From positions 1,345,335-1,409,334 of the forward strand of contig NZ_BMJC01000001.1 of the NCBI RefSeq assembly GCF_014642875.1: a stretch of DNA of 64,000 bases, read 5' to 3'. The stretch's first letter is position 1; each line of letters starts with the position of its first letter. Source of the stretch: Puia dinghuensis. GTDB taxonomy: Bacteria; Bacteroidota; Bacteroidia; Chitinophagales; Chitinophagaceae. This document shows, piece by piece, positions 42,260 through 50,943 of the stretch. The position numbers and the translations under genes were made by a program. The notes under the pieces are model-generated. The model was not told the DNA's origin. It saw only the letters and a list, made by a program, of their open reading frames with translations, and made no database searches.

Positions 42260-44116
42260 TCATCGATACCCCTGCGCCTGCAAATGGAACAGCTCCGCAT
42301 ATCGTCCATCTTTCTCCAGCAGCTCTTCATGACTGCCCATCTCCACCATTTCCCCCTTGTCCAACACCAGTATCCGGTCAGCCATCCGCACCGTGCTAAA
42401 CCGGTGAGAGATCAACACGGCCGTCCGCCCCTTGGTCAGCTCGGAAAATCGCTGAAACACTTCGTACTCCGCCCTTGCGTCGAGCGCGGCTGTAGGCTCA
42501 TCCAGTATCAGCAGCTGGGCATCCCGCATGTACGCCCGCGCCAGCGCGATCTTCTGCCATTCTCCACCGGATAATTCCACACCCTGGCGAAACCGCCGCC
42601 CCAACTCCTGGTCATACCGGCCGGGCAATCGCTCCGCCAGCAGGTTGGCAAGGCTCTTCTCCGCCGATGTCTCGATCAGCTGCCGGTCTTCTTTGTGCAG
42701 GATATTACCGACAGCAATATTTTGCGCCATCGTCATCTGATAACGCAGGTAATCCTGGAAAATAACCCCTACCTGCCGCCGCACTTCATCGGGATCATAC
42801 TCCCGCAGATCGACCCCATCGAGCAGTATACGACCCTCCGTAGGATCATACAGCCGCGTCAGCAATTTGATAAGAGTGGTCTTGCCTGCGCCGTTCTCGC
42901 CTACCAGCGCCAGCCGCTCACCGGGCCGGAGGGTAAAGCTTAGATGGCGGTTGGCCCACCGTTCGGAATGAAGATAACGGAAACCGACATCCTCAAAAGT
43001 AAAGCCCTCACGGATAGGCTTCGGAAAAGGTCGGGGATGAGCCACCCGGGTGATCCGCGGCTTGATCTCAAAAAACTCGAAAAGGTCCTGCAAATAGATA
43101 GCACCCTGCGAGACACTGGTAAACCGCGTGAGGATACCCTCCAGCAACGACCGCAGTTGCCGGAAAGACCCCGCTAAAAAGGTCAGATCGCCGATGGACA
43201 ACTGGCCATGAACGGCCCGTAGAATGATCACCACATAAGCGCTGTAATACCCCAGACTGCCCAGCAGGGAGAACACCGTTCCCCAGGTGCTGCGCTGTAT
43301 GGCCAGGCTTCGCGAGTCTATATAAAATTTATCCGACAAGGCCTGGAACCGGTCGATCAGAAAACGCGAAAGGCTAAACAGCTTCACTTCTTTGGCCGTC
43401 TCGTCACTGGCGCCGAGATAGCGAAGATAGTCCAGTTCCCGCCGTTCGGCCGTCTGCGCCCGCATAAGGGTATAGCTCCGGTCGTTGAAATAGGACTCGC
43501 CAAGAAACGCCGGCACCACCGCTACCAGCAGCAACAGGATCAGCCAGGGATTGAAGGTCATCAGCCCCACCGCAAGAAAACCCATGCTGATTAGATCCTG
43601 CACCTGCCCCAACACCTGGGAGAGTAAAACGGTACGACCGGTGGTCTGCTGCCTGGCCCTTTCCAGCTTATCATAGAAGGTCGTATCCTCGAATTGATCG
43701 AGATCGAGGCTGGCTGCATGTTCCATGATCTTAACGGAAGTAAAATTTGCGAACTTCTCCCCTAATAGGCTGTCCATCAGGTTAATAACCCTCATCAACC
43801 CGTCCGAAAATAGTGCTAATCCAAATTCAATGGCCACCAGTTCCCACAGCCAGGTCATCGCGCTCGTACTCCCGCCGGCCGTTGCGCCGCCGCCATTACG
43901 CAGTAGTAGCACCACCTGGTCGATGATCAGCTTTCCGACATATAGTGTTGAGACAGGAATGGCCGAACGGGCAATCCGCAATATTCCATTGGCAAGCATG
44001 ATGCCCGGGCTGGTCTGCCACACCAGGCCAAAGAAGCGGGGCAGGTTACGGAGGGCATTTAGCCGCTGTTTCCACGTAAGGGGCGCGTCAGTAGAAGGAG
44101 TCCTTGCATTCTTCAT
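42260..44116 (-). CDS. ABC exporter (fused membrane and ATPase domains)
   Basis: A 618-aa half-transporter working as a homodimer. Start at 44116 (MKNARTPSTDAPLTWKQRLN). Six membrane helices occupy about residues 30-330, then the nucleotide-binding domain with Walker A GENGAGKTT, Q-loop VIFQDYLRYQ, signature LSGGEWQK, Walker B LLILDEPTAALD and H-loop ISHRFSTV. It ends in the usual MVEMGSHEELLEKDGRYAEL segment. Substrate unknown; lipids, peptides or drugs are all possible. It is upstream of the two-component genes on the same strand with an 87-bp gap. Confidence 0.94.
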   Translation of the reverse strand: MKNARTPSTDAPLTWKQRLNALRNLPRFFGLVWQTSPGIMLANGILRIARSAIPVSTLYVGKLIIDQVVLLLRNGGGATAGGSTSAMTWLWELVAIEFGLALFSDGLMRVINLMDSLLGEKFANFTSVKIMEHAASLDLDQFEDTTFYDKLERARQQTTGRTVLLSQVLGQVQDLISMGFLAVGLMTFNPWLILLLLVAVVPAFLGESYFNDRSYTLMRAQTAERRELDYLRYLGASDETAKEVKLFSLSRFLIDRFQALSDKFYIDSRSLAIQRSTWGTVFSLLGSLGYYSAYVVIILRAVHGQLSIGDLTFLAGSFRQLRSLLEGILTRFTSVSQGAIYLQDLFEFFEIKPRITRVAHPRPFPKPIREGFTFEDVGFRYLHSERWANRHLSFTLRPGERLALVGENGAGKTTLIKLLTRLYDPTEGRILLDGVDLREYDPDEVRRQVGVIFQDYLRYQMTMAQNIAVGNILHKEDRQLIETSAEKSLANLLAERLPGRYDQELGRRFRQGVELSGGEWQKIALARAYMRDAQLLILDEPTAALDARAEYEVFQRFSELTKGRTAVLISHRFSTVRMADRILVLDKGEMVEMGSHEELLEKDGRYAELFHLQAQGYR

Positions 44117-44154
44117 AGGACAATTTAACAAAATCCCTTACATTTAGTTTCATC

Positions 44155-44976
44155 ATGAAAAGAGGGTTTCTATTCATCGCTATCCTGTTCCTGACGCTTT
44201 GCGATCAGCAGGGGGTCGCGCAGATCACTGTAAGCGATACCGTCACCGCGCAGGTCGGCCCCCCCGACACCCTCACCGCCGGAGTCTCGGAATGGGACCA
44301 TGCCAAGGCCCATCCGACAAAATATGGTGAGACCCGCGACCTGCTCACCGGCGCCACACGCGATCTGTCGCTACTCGATGTACAGGCAGAAAGTCTCAAT
44401 GCAGGCGGGTCGTTCTCCCCACCCACGGGCGAGTCGGCCGACCACCTGCTCATCATCCGGGAAGGAAACATCACCGTCACCATCGGCGCTATCCGCAAGG
44501 TATTGGGACCGGGAGGCATCGGGCTCTTTGCCGCCGGCGACAAACCGATCTTCCTCAATACCGGTACCTCCACCGCCACCTGCTACCTGCTCTCCTTCCG
44601 GTCGAAAGGCCGGCTTGACCATGATAGGGCAAAACAAGGTGGCGGCCCCATTCTTCTGGACTGGTCTGAATTGCCGGTAAAAACAACCGAAAAAGGCGAA
44701 AGCCGCGCCATCTTTAGCCGGCCCGTAGCCTGGCTGGGGAAGATCGATATGCATGCAACGACGCTTAATTCTGGCCAGATCAGCCATCCCCAGCATGTCC
44801 ACAGGGCCGAAGAGATCATCCTGCTGCGTAGCGGACATGTCCGGATGCATATTGGCGACGGCTATCAAAAAGCCGCGGGCGGCGACCTCGTCTTCCTGCC
44901 TTCCGGCGTGCCACACAACCTCGAGAACGGGGAAGAAGGCAGGTGTGAATATTTTGCCCTCCAGTGGCAACTGTAA
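44155..44976 (+). CDS. Exported bicupin protein
   Basis: A 273-aa protein with a signal peptide (cleaved near GVAQ23) and two cupin beta-barrels. The first (about residues 85-150, ADHLLIIREGNITVTIG) lacks the usual histidine pair; the second (about 195-270) keeps HPQHVHRAEEIILLRSGHVR and LPSGVPHNL and is the likely metal site. Periplasmic location makes sugar or small-metabolite binding or modification plausible. It is followed 22 bp later by an AraC regulator that has its own promoter element. Confidence 0.83.
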   Translation: MKRGFLFIAILFLTLCDQQGVAQITVSDTVTAQVGPPDTLTAGVSEWDHAKAHPTKYGETRDLLTGATRDLSLLDVQAESLNAGGSFSPPTGESADHLLIIREGNITVTIGAIRKVLGPGGIGLFAAGDKPIFLNTGTSTATCYLLSFRSKGRLDHDRAKQGGGPILLDWSELPVKTTEKGESRAIFSRPVAWLGKIDMHATTLNSGQISHPQHVHRAEEIILLRSGHVRMHIGDGYQKAAGGDLVFLPSGVPHNLENGEEGRCEYFALQWQL

Positions 44977-44980
44977 CATT

Positions 44981-44988
44981 TACCTTTG
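44981..44988 (+). promoter_or_regulatory. -7 element for the AraC regulator gene
   Basis: TACCTTTG matches TAnnTTTG exactly and ends 10 nt before the ATG at 44999. It lies in the 22-bp gap after the bicupin gene, so the regulator may be transcribed independently. Confidence 0.45.
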
Positions 44989-44998
44989 CAGGGAAGTC

Positions 44999-45868
44999 AT
45001 GAAGCCGAAATTATTAAAGGTACCGCGGACCGCCACCCATTCCTTCAGCGTAAGGGAAGACCGGGACCCCTTCATCAACAACCGCTGGCATTATCATGCA
45101 GAAGTGGAGTTGATCGTTTTTCACCAGGGCAGCGGCACCCAGTTTGTCGGCGATCATATCAAACGCTTTCAACCCGGTGACATCATCCTGGTAGGCTCCA
45201 ACCTGCCGCATTACTGGCGCTATGACGATATCCATTTCAAAGAAGCGGGTAGCCAGCCCGTGCATTCGACCGTCATCCATTTCTCCGAAAATTTCTGGGG
45301 TGATGCCTTTCTCGAACTGCCGGAGACAAAACCCATCCGCAGCCTCCTGGACAAAGCCCGGCGGGGAATTTTGGTAAGCGCACGCGACGAAGAGAAGATC
45401 CCCGCCCTCGTCCGCAAGATCAATTCTTCGGAAGGCGTCGGCCGCATCATCGCCCTCATCGAATGCCTCTCGGCTTTTGCAGGCTCCGACCGGCTGCAAT
45501 TGCTTTCCTCCATCGGCTTCCGGCCAGATTATGCCGAGTCGGAGAACGACCGCATCAACGCTATCTACGATTATACCTTCCGCCATTTCACCGGCAAGAT
45601 ATATCTGGGAGAAGTAGCCGCCGTCGCCGGACTCGTACCCAACTCCTTCTGCCGCTATTTCAAATCCCGCACTGGTAAGACTTATACGCAATTCCTGACG
45701 GAGATCCGCATCGGCCACGCGTGCAAACTGCTTCTCGACAACCGTGTCAGCATCAAACAGCTCTGCTACGAGAGCGGTTTCAACAACTTCACCTGCTTCC
45801 ACAAGAATTTCCGCCTCATCACCGGCAAGAGCCCGCAGTCATATCAGCGGGAGCATGGCATCGCTTGA
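44999..45868 (+). CDS. AraC-family transcriptional regulator
   Basis: A 289-aa regulator. The N-terminal cupin sensor (residues 20-90) has RWHYHAEVELIVFHQGSGTQ and the FQPGDIILVGSNLPHYWR turn typical of carbohydrate-responsive AraC proteins in Bacteroidota. The C-terminal domain (about 190-285) carries the double helix-turn-helix: YLGEVAAVAGLVPNSFCRYF and the signature VSIKQLCYESGFNNFTCFHK followed by GKSPQSYQ. It probably senses a sugar. The periplasmic bicupin upstream is the nearest candidate target. Confidence 0.93.
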   Translation: MKPKLLKVPRTATHSFSVREDRDPFINNRWHYHAEVELIVFHQGSGTQFVGDHIKRFQPGDIILVGSNLPHYWRYDDIHFKEAGSQPVHSTVIHFSENFWGDAFLELPETKPIRSLLDKARRGILVSARDEEKIPALVRKINSSEGVGRIIALIECLSAFAGSDRLQLLSSIGFRPDYAESENDRINAIYDYTFRHFTGKIYLGEVAAVAGLVPNSFCRYFKSRTGKTYTQFLTEIRIGHACKLLLDNRVSIKQLCYESGFNNFTCFHKNFRLITGKSPQSYQREHGIA

Positions 45869-45976
45869 CCCCGCAGCCGGCTAAGGCCGCCCGGCCCGTG
45901 GCCACCCCACGGCCAGCAACGATCGCGGTGCTCCCGCGCCCCACCGCCCTTCGCCGAGCCCGATGCGAACGGCGTA

Positions 45977-46786
45977 CTACTGCCCGGGGTGATAATACGT
46001 CAGCGCTTCCGGCATCAAGGCCTCCAGTTTCGCGATGCGGTCTGCATCCGCCGGGTGATCGCTTAAAAGGACAGGCGGCTTTTCCCCGCCCATCGACGCC
46101 ATACGCTTCCAGAAGGGAATGGCCTCCCGCGGATCGTAACCCGCCATGGCTGCAAAGATGAGCCCGTAATGGTCGGCCTCGTATTCAAATTTGCGCGAAT
46201 AGGGCAGCAACACACCTACCTGCGCCGTCGGAGCATACACCTGGTCGAAGATACCCACCGTGGTAGGATCGCTGCCCAACGCCACATCCCCGGCCACCTG
46301 GATGCCCTGGGCAAGCAGCTGTTCGCTCATCCTTTCCCGGCCATGACCGGCCACCGCATGAGTGATCTCATGACCCAGAACAATGGCCAGAGCAGTCTCG
46401 TTCTGCGTGAGCGGCAACAGTCCGGTATAGACGACCACTTTTCCACCAGGCATACACCAGGCATTCACCTCCTTGCTTACCACCAGGTTGAATTCCCAAC
46501 TGTAACCTTTCAACGCATCGGGGGAGCCATGCGCACTATAATACCTCCCGATAGCATCGGCGATCCGCTGGCCTACCCTTTTCACCATAATGGTATTGGG
46601 GTCCGAAGGAGCAGCGACCGGGTTGGAGGTAAGAAATTTCTGGTATTCGGTCAGCGCCATGCCTTGCACCTGGCCTTCCGAAACCAGGGACAATTGCCTG
46701 CGACCGGTGATGGGATTGCGGGCACAGGAAAAACCCGCCGACAGAAGGGCGCCGGCCAGCACCATTGATAGGAGATGTTTGTTCAT
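45977..46786 (-). CDS. M48-family metalloprotease lipoprotein
   Basis: A 269-aa zinc protease with lipobox GFSC (C21). The gluzincin motif is H139-E140-ITH143, with a third ligand glutamate in KFEYEADHYGL. NPITGRRQLSLVSE near the N-terminus is the typical opening of BepA/LoiP-like periplasmic M48 lipoproteins, which take part in outer-membrane protein quality control. There is no TPR tail, so it is the short LoiP/YcaL-like form. Confidence 0.93.
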   Translation of the reverse strand: MNKHLLSMVLAGALLSAGFSCARNPITGRRQLSLVSEGQVQGMALTEYQKFLTSNPVAAPSDPNTIMVKRVGQRIADAIGRYYSAHGSPDALKGYSWEFNLVVSKEVNAWCMPGGKVVVYTGLLPLTQNETALAIVLGHEITHAVAGHGRERMSEQLLAQGIQVAGDVALGSDPTTVGIFDQVYAPTAQVGVLLPYSRKFEYEADHYGLIFAAMAGYDPREAIPFWKRMASMGGEKPPVLLSDHPADADRIAKLEALMPEALTYYHPGQ

Positions 46787-46850
46787 AAGTTTTCTGTTGT
46801 AGCGGCGAAGTTACAAGGCATTGAGCAAACTTGGACCAATGATTATTTGA

Positions 46851-47144
46851 TTATGCACGCGTCCGCCTCGGAGGAACTTTGGGTGTGGAGATAATAGGCT
46901 CGCCCAATTCTGCTTCCAGTTTGGCCAAGGTTCGTAAGGTTAGATTGTGAGGGCGTTTCAACCATTTATTAATTTCGGAAGGCTTCTTTTTCAATTTATC
47001 AGCAAGCTCCTTTTGCGTGTATCCTTTTAATTGCAGTAATTCATTTATCCTAATAACAATATCTGTGTATTGGCGGACAAAAATCCTCACTTCATCCGGT
47101 GTTTCATCCTGTATTCGCTTGGCGATTTTACTTCTCATTCTCAA
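46851..47144 (-). CDS. HTH (XRE-like) antitoxin, HigA-like
   Basis: A 97-aa protein with a helix-turn-helix at about residues 37-80 (LLQLKGYTQKELADKLKKKP, SEINKWLKRPHNLTLRTLAK). A start at 47138 is also possible. The gene follows the 175-aa partner by 6 bp, in the toxin-then-antitoxin order of higBA. It lies in DNA clearly richer in A+T than its surroundings, as expected for an acquired module. Confidence 0.75.
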   Translation of the reverse strand: MRMRSKIAKRIQDETPDEVRIFVRQYTDIVIRINELLQLKGYTQKELADKLKKKPSEINKWLKRPHNLTLRTLAKLEAELGEPIISTPKVPPRRTRA

Positions 47145-47150
47145 TTTTTT

Positions 47151-47678
47151 TTACAAGAGAATATCTTGATCTCCATTTGTAGCCCTAATCCTTCGTTTTT
47201 TATCAATAGTAATCTCTCCGTTTCTTAATGCTTCCTCGATACGCTTAGCAAACTGACATGCTTCTCTCCATTTAAGACTCAAATCATCACTTTCCTGGTT
47301 GGTTTGCGCAGACTTTACACCTCCATTAAAAAGTACAACCAGATCCGATCGATTCTTGATCCGCAACGCATACAATCTTAAAGGGAAATTGGGAAATAGA
47401 AAGACGATCTGGCTAACAACCACTCTCCCTTTGTTTGGCAATCCTACAACTTCATTTTCAAATCGATTGAACAAGGCATCGATAGCTCCATGGTCCTCCC
47501 CGATACTGTCCAAAACAAAACTCAGCAGTTCCTGCGTGGGCTCTTTCAAATTCTCGATCGCATAATACTTTTCGAAGAATTTATCGGTCTCACTCATTAC
47601 AGAACCATCCCACCGAACAGTATAAAAGGTGCATTTCCTTCCCTCATCATCCCACAATTCCAAAACAAAGGTATTCAT
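47151..47678 (-). CDS. Putative toxin partner of the HigA-like protein
   Basis: A 175-aa soluble protein. The middle part LRLYALRIKNRSDLVVLFNG followed by GVKSAQT resembles the RelE/HigB strand that ends in a short basic/polar patch; the C-terminal QFAKRIEEALRNGEITID is a helix like those that follow it in Gp49-type toxins. The first 75 residues are an unrecognised extension. At 175 aa it is longer than classical HigB (about 90-120 aa). The toxin role rests mainly on operon order and this weak similarity. Confidence 0.5.
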   Translation of the reverse strand: MNTFVLELWDDEGRKCTFYTVRWDGSVMSETDKFFEKYYAIENLKEPTQELLSFVLDSIGEDHGAIDALFNRFENEVVGLPNKGRVVVSQIVFLFPNFPLRLYALRIKNRSDLVVLFNGGVKSAQTNQESDDLSLKWREACQFAKRIEEALRNGEITIDKKRRIRATNGDQDILL

Positions 47679-47745
47679 TTATAAGTGAATTTACAAATGT
47701 TAAAAATTACGCAACTGTCTATCAATATTTTACATAAAAAGACGA

Positions 47746-48252
47746 TTACATATCAGTTCGGAAGGTTGCTGGAAAACAGGCTGGATCGGGCTTTCCATCA
47801 TCCCTAAAATGTTTTGAAGCCTCCCCAAAAAAGTACGGGCCGGTTTCATTCTTGAACTTTCCAATTTTGCCTTCGGAGACAAGGCTAACTAAAGAAGAAC
47901 TTATACATTTTATAGCATAACGTCTATCCTTTATCTGGTGCGGATGGTAAATTCTTGCTTTCTCATAGATCATTACACTGGTGAGAAACCTATCTGATCT
48001 TTTTACTATCTCATATGTCAATTTCTTCCACTCAATGCTCAATTTATCTCCTATTATCGCCTCCTTTATCATTAGGAACTCCTCCGGTAAAATAATTGTC
48101 GAATGAAGATTTCTTTTGTTGTTTAATATTTGGCTCAACTCACGAATAGTGTTTTCTACAGAATGAGTTTCCTTCCTCAATTCCTTAAGATAATTTTCTA
48201 TCGAGGACTTGACAGTCCTAAGTTCGTCAAGTGTATACTCTACCATTTTCAT
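47746..48252 (-). CDS. Unknown protein with coiled coil and possible winged helix
   Basis: A 168-aa protein. Residues 1-45 form a coiled coil (ELRTVKSSIENYLKELRKET), followed by about 90 residues that alternate helices and strands, with YEIVKRSDRFLTSVMIYEKA and AIKCISSSLVSLVSEGKIGK giving a winged-helix feel, and a short C-terminal tail. Base composition is AT-rich. A good promoter lies upstream (TTG-20-TAAATTTG). I do not recognise the family; a DNA-binding regulator is a guess. Confidence 0.5.
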   Translation of the reverse strand: MKMVEYTLDELRTVKSSIENYLKELRKETHSVENTIRELSQILNNKRNLHSTIILPEEFLMIKEAIIGDKLSIEWKKLTYEIVKRSDRFLTSVMIYEKARIYHPHQIKDRRYAIKCISSSLVSLVSEGKIGKFKNETGPYFFGEASKHFRDDGKPDPACFPATFRTDM

Positions 48253-48283
48253 AACATAAAACTACGGTTAACTCCACAAAAGA

Positions 48284-48314
48284 CAAATTTATAATACAAT
48301 ATTTTGATATTCAA
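48284..48314 (-). promoter_or_regulatory. Promoter of the 168-aa unknown gene
   Basis: On the minus strand TAAATTTG (48291-48284) is an exact TAnnTTTG match, 20 nt downstream of TTG (48314-48312). The predicted leader is about 28 nt before the ATG at 48252. Confidence 0.6.
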
Positions 48315-48341
48315 TTACTAAAAATTCAATAAAGACATTAT

Positions 48342-48359
48342 CTGTCTTTTCAAAGACAG
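48342..48359. promoter_or_regulatory. Perfect inverted repeat in the divergent control region
   Basis: CTGTCTTT (48342-48349) and AAAGACAG (48352-48359), separated by TC, form an operator-like palindrome. Its right end covers the position expected for the -33 box of the DUF2130 gene. The 168-aa protein or the HigA-like protein are the nearest candidate binders. Confidence 0.45.
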
Positions 48360-48380
48360 TAAATTTACTGGAAAACAACC

Positions 48381-48388
48381 TATATTTG
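48381..48388 (+). promoter_or_regulatory. -7 element for the DUF2130 gene
   Basis: TATATTTG matches TAnnTTTG exactly, 15 nt before ATG 48404. The -33 region is not consensus and overlaps the palindrome at 48342-48359. Confidence 0.5.
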
Positions 48389-48403
48389 TTACAACTAACC
48401 GAT

Positions 48404-49612
48404 ATGCCCACAGAAATTAAATGTCCAAATTGCGGTCATCTGTTTCCGATAGAAGAAGCCATGGCCGAAGAGTATAAGAAAGACCTGCGTGACAAGATGC
48501 AGAAATTCATGCAGGACAAGGAAAAGGAATTTCAGAAGAAACAGGAAGAATTCGTCCGCCGGGAAAAGGAATTCCGGACAACGATGGAAGAGAGCCTGCG
48601 TAAATCCATCGGCACCGACTTCGAGAACCAGCTGCGGCTGTTGGAAAATGCTAACCGGGAAAACGAAGAAAAACTAAAAGTTTCCCGGCAACGTGAGCTG
48701 GAATTTCTGAAAAAAGAACAGGCGTTGGCCAATAAGGAAGTCGAACTCGAACTGTCCCTTCAAAAGCATCTGCAAGAGGCAAGGAATGTGCTGTCAAAAG
48801 ATATCCACGAGCAAGAACAGCAAAAGTTCGCAGTAAAAGAAACAGATTACGAGCTTCGTCTGAAAGAGCTTCAAAAACAGCTCGACGATCAGAAGAAATT
48901 AGCCGAAGAAATGAAACGCAAGGCCGAACAGGGGTCCATGCAATTGCAGGGAGAAGTACAGGAACTGGCTCTCGAAGAACTCCTGCGCACCACCTTTCCC
49001 TTCGATCAGATCGCCGAAGTGGGGAAAGGCGTCCGCGGAGCCGATTGCATCCAGACCGTCCGCAACAAATTCGGCCAGGAATGTGGCAAGATCATTTACG
49101 AGAGCAAACGTACCCAGTCCTTCTCCCAGGATTGGGTGGAAAAGCTGAAAGCCGACATGCGCAGCCAGGGAGCGATGGTCGCCGTTATCGTCACGCAGAC
49201 CATGCCGAAAGACCTCGAACGTTTTGGCGAGATCAACGGCGTATGGGTCTGTTCGTTCGCCGAGGTAAAAGCGCTTGCTTATATCCTGCGCGACCGCATT
49301 ATCCGTGTCTTCGATGCCGCAAAGTCCCAGGAGAATAAAGGCGACAAAATGCAGCTGCTGTATGATTATCTCACCGGCACGGAATTCAGCGAACAATGGA
49401 AGGCCATCCGCGAAGGATTCCTGGCCATGAAACACTCCATTCAGAAAGAAAGGGACACTATGGAAAGGCTCTGGAAAGCCCGGGAAAAACAGCTGGAAAA
49501 GGTGCTCCTCAATGCCGCCCACGTCCGGGGCTCCATCGAAGGTATCGCCGGCAAAGACGCCATCGATGTCCCGCTGCTGGAGGATTCGGATGACGATCTG
49601 CTGGAGGAATAA
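48404..49612 (+). CDS. DUF2130 protein (zinc ribbon, coiled coil, nuclease-like fold)
   Basis: A 402-aa protein, start at 48404 (MPTEIKCPNCGHLFPIEEAM). A short zinc-ribbon-like start (CPNC, no second CxxC seen nearby) leads into a long Lys/Glu/Gln-rich coiled coil (about residues 20-190). The DUF2130 core follows (about 200-340): TTFPFDQIAEVGKGVRGADC, then KIIYESKRTQSFSQDW and VAVIVTQTMP. The order Asp, then E-x-K-like (ESK) on a strand fits a PD-(D/E)xK-type nuclease fold. Cellular role is unknown; widespread occurrence argues for housekeeping DNA metabolism. Confidence 0.85.
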   Translation: MPTEIKCPNCGHLFPIEEAMAEEYKKDLRDKMQKFMQDKEKEFQKKQEEFVRREKEFRTTMEESLRKSIGTDFENQLRLLENANRENEEKLKVSRQRELEFLKKEQALANKEVELELSLQKHLQEARNVLSKDIHEQEQQKFAVKETDYELRLKELQKQLDDQKKLAEEMKRKAEQGSMQLQGEVQELALEELLRTTFPFDQIAEVGKGVRGADCIQTVRNKFGQECGKIIYESKRTQSFSQDWVEKLKADMRSQGAMVAVIVTQTMPKDLERFGEINGVWVCSFAEVKALAYILRDRIIRVFDAAKSQENKGDKMQLLYDYLTGTEFSEQWKAIREGFLAMKHSIQKERDTMERLWKAREKQLEKVLLNAAHVRGSIEGIAGKDAIDVPLLEDSDDDLLEE

Positions 49613-49673
49613 CACGCTCGGACCCATCGCCCGACCCGCACCCACGACCCCAGCACCCGCCCGGCATCCGCCG

Positions 49674-50339
49674 CTAGGTCAACAACCACGCCAGTGTAAG
49701 CGATTGCTCTTCGAATATCCGCCCTTCCACGCTCAGATGGATGCTCTTGCTCTTTTGAAAGACGAACGGCAGTTTGATCCAGTCGCCATCGAGATGGATA
49801 TTTCCTTCGAGCTTCATATGTTTGCGGAAATCCAGCTCCCCCCGGCCATACCATTTGAAGATGGCTTCTTTTGCATTCCAGATCAGCGTCAGGAATTCCT
49901 GGAAGACACGACCCCGCAACCCCCACTGCTCGAGGAAAAGGCCATAATCCTCGTTGAAAAAGTGCACTTCTTCCTCATTGAGGAATTTGGGTGCCAGCCG
50001 CTCGATGCGGGGGGTGATAAGTTCTATATCCACCCCTACCCTGCTATTGGTGCTGACGATTGCAGCGGCATAATTCCCGCAATGCGAAATGGAAAAATGA
50101 AACTTCTCGCTTGCCAGGAAAGGCTGCCGGGTATCGGCAACCCTGATCTCTTCCACCGGGAATTCAGGGAAAAGATAGCACAGGAGATAACGACCGGCAA
50201 GATGCTGCAATCGTTTAAAAGGGTGCGTGACATCCCTCTTTAGGGGCACTTTCTGCAGGAAAAAGGATTCTGGCTCTTCGATATGCCAAATCCCTAATTT
50301 TGTCTCTTGGTTGATATTATGTTGATAAAACAGGGGCAT
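49674..50339 (-). CDS. 4'-phosphopantetheinyl transferase (Sfp type)
   Basis: A 221-aa enzyme, start at 50339 (MPLFYQHNINQETKLGIW). It transfers phosphopantetheine from CoA to a serine of carrier proteins. Motifs: FHFSISHCGNYAAAIV, VGVDIE (Mg-binding Asp/Glu) and WNAKEAIFKWYGRG (Glu-Ala/Lys motif). The Sfp-like length and pseudo-dimeric form suggest action on secondary-metabolite or fatty-acid carriers; no such cluster is in the window. Confidence 0.9.
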   Translation of the reverse strand: MPLFYQHNINQETKLGIWHIEEPESFFLQKVPLKRDVTHPFKRLQHLAGRYLLCYLFPEFPVEEIRVADTRQPFLASEKFHFSISHCGNYAAAIVSTNSRVGVDIELITPRIERLAPKFLNEEEVHFFNEDYGLFLEQWGLRGRVFQEFLTLIWNAKEAIFKWYGRGELDFRKHMKLEGNIHLDGDWIKLPFVFQKSKSIHLSVEGRIFEEQSLTLAWLLT

Positions 50340-50406
50340 CTCTAAAATTATATTCACATATTCGCAAACCTAAACAGTTTCGCAAGCAAAATAACCAAAT
50401 TTCAAC

Positions 50407-50943
50407 ATGATCCTATCCGATACTCGTATTCTGGAAGAAATCGAAAAGGGAACGATAAAGATCGAACCCTATGACAGGGCTTGCCTGGGAAGCAACTCCT
50501 ACGATGTGCACCTGGGGAAGTGGCTGGCCACCTACCGGGAACATATCCTGGATGCCAAAAAACACAATGAGATCGAATATTTCGAGATACCGGAGGAAGG
50601 GTTTGTGTTATACCCACATATCTTTTATCTCGGAGTCACCGATGAATATACCGAAACCCACGCACATGTCCCCTTCCTGGAAGGGAAATCTTCCACTGGA
50701 CGGCTGGGCATCGACATCCACGCTACGGCCGGCAAAGGCGATGTCGGCTTCTGCGGCAACTGGACCCTCGAGATCTCGGTCAAACAACCGGTAAAGGTCT
50801 ATAAGGGTATGCCAGTAGGGCAACTCATCTATTTCCCTGTGGAAGGGGAGATCCTGGTGAAGTATAATCAGAAAAAGAACGCCAAATACAATGGCCAGCC
50901 CAATAAGCCCATCGAGAGCATGATGTGGAAGAATAGCTTTTAA
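50407..50943 (+). CDS. dcd: dCTP deaminase
   Basis: A 178-aa homotrimeric nucleotide deaminase that turns dCTP into dUTP for dTMP synthesis. Typical features: MILSDTRILEEIEKGTIKIE, LGSNSYDVHLGKWL, the LEGKSSTGRLGIDIHATAG loop and catalytic E122 in GNWTLEIS. Length is normal for the family. Its stop overlaps that of the convergent DUF3810 gene by 4 bp. Confidence 0.95.
   Translation: MILSDTRILEEIEKGTIKIEPYDRACLGSNSYDVHLGKWLATYREHILDAKKHNEIEYFEIPEEGFVLYPHIFYLGVTDEYTETHAHVPFLEGKSSTGRLGIDIHATAGKGDVGFCGNWTLEISVKQPVKVYKGMPVGQLIYFPVEGEILVKYNQKKNAKYNGQPNKPIESMMWKNSF

Noticed and set aside
45869-45976. GC-rich inverted repeats between the AraC and M48 genes as a terminator
   Set aside because: Arms such as CCGTGG/CCACGG are present but there is no U-run on either strand, and such pairs are expected in GC-rich DNA.
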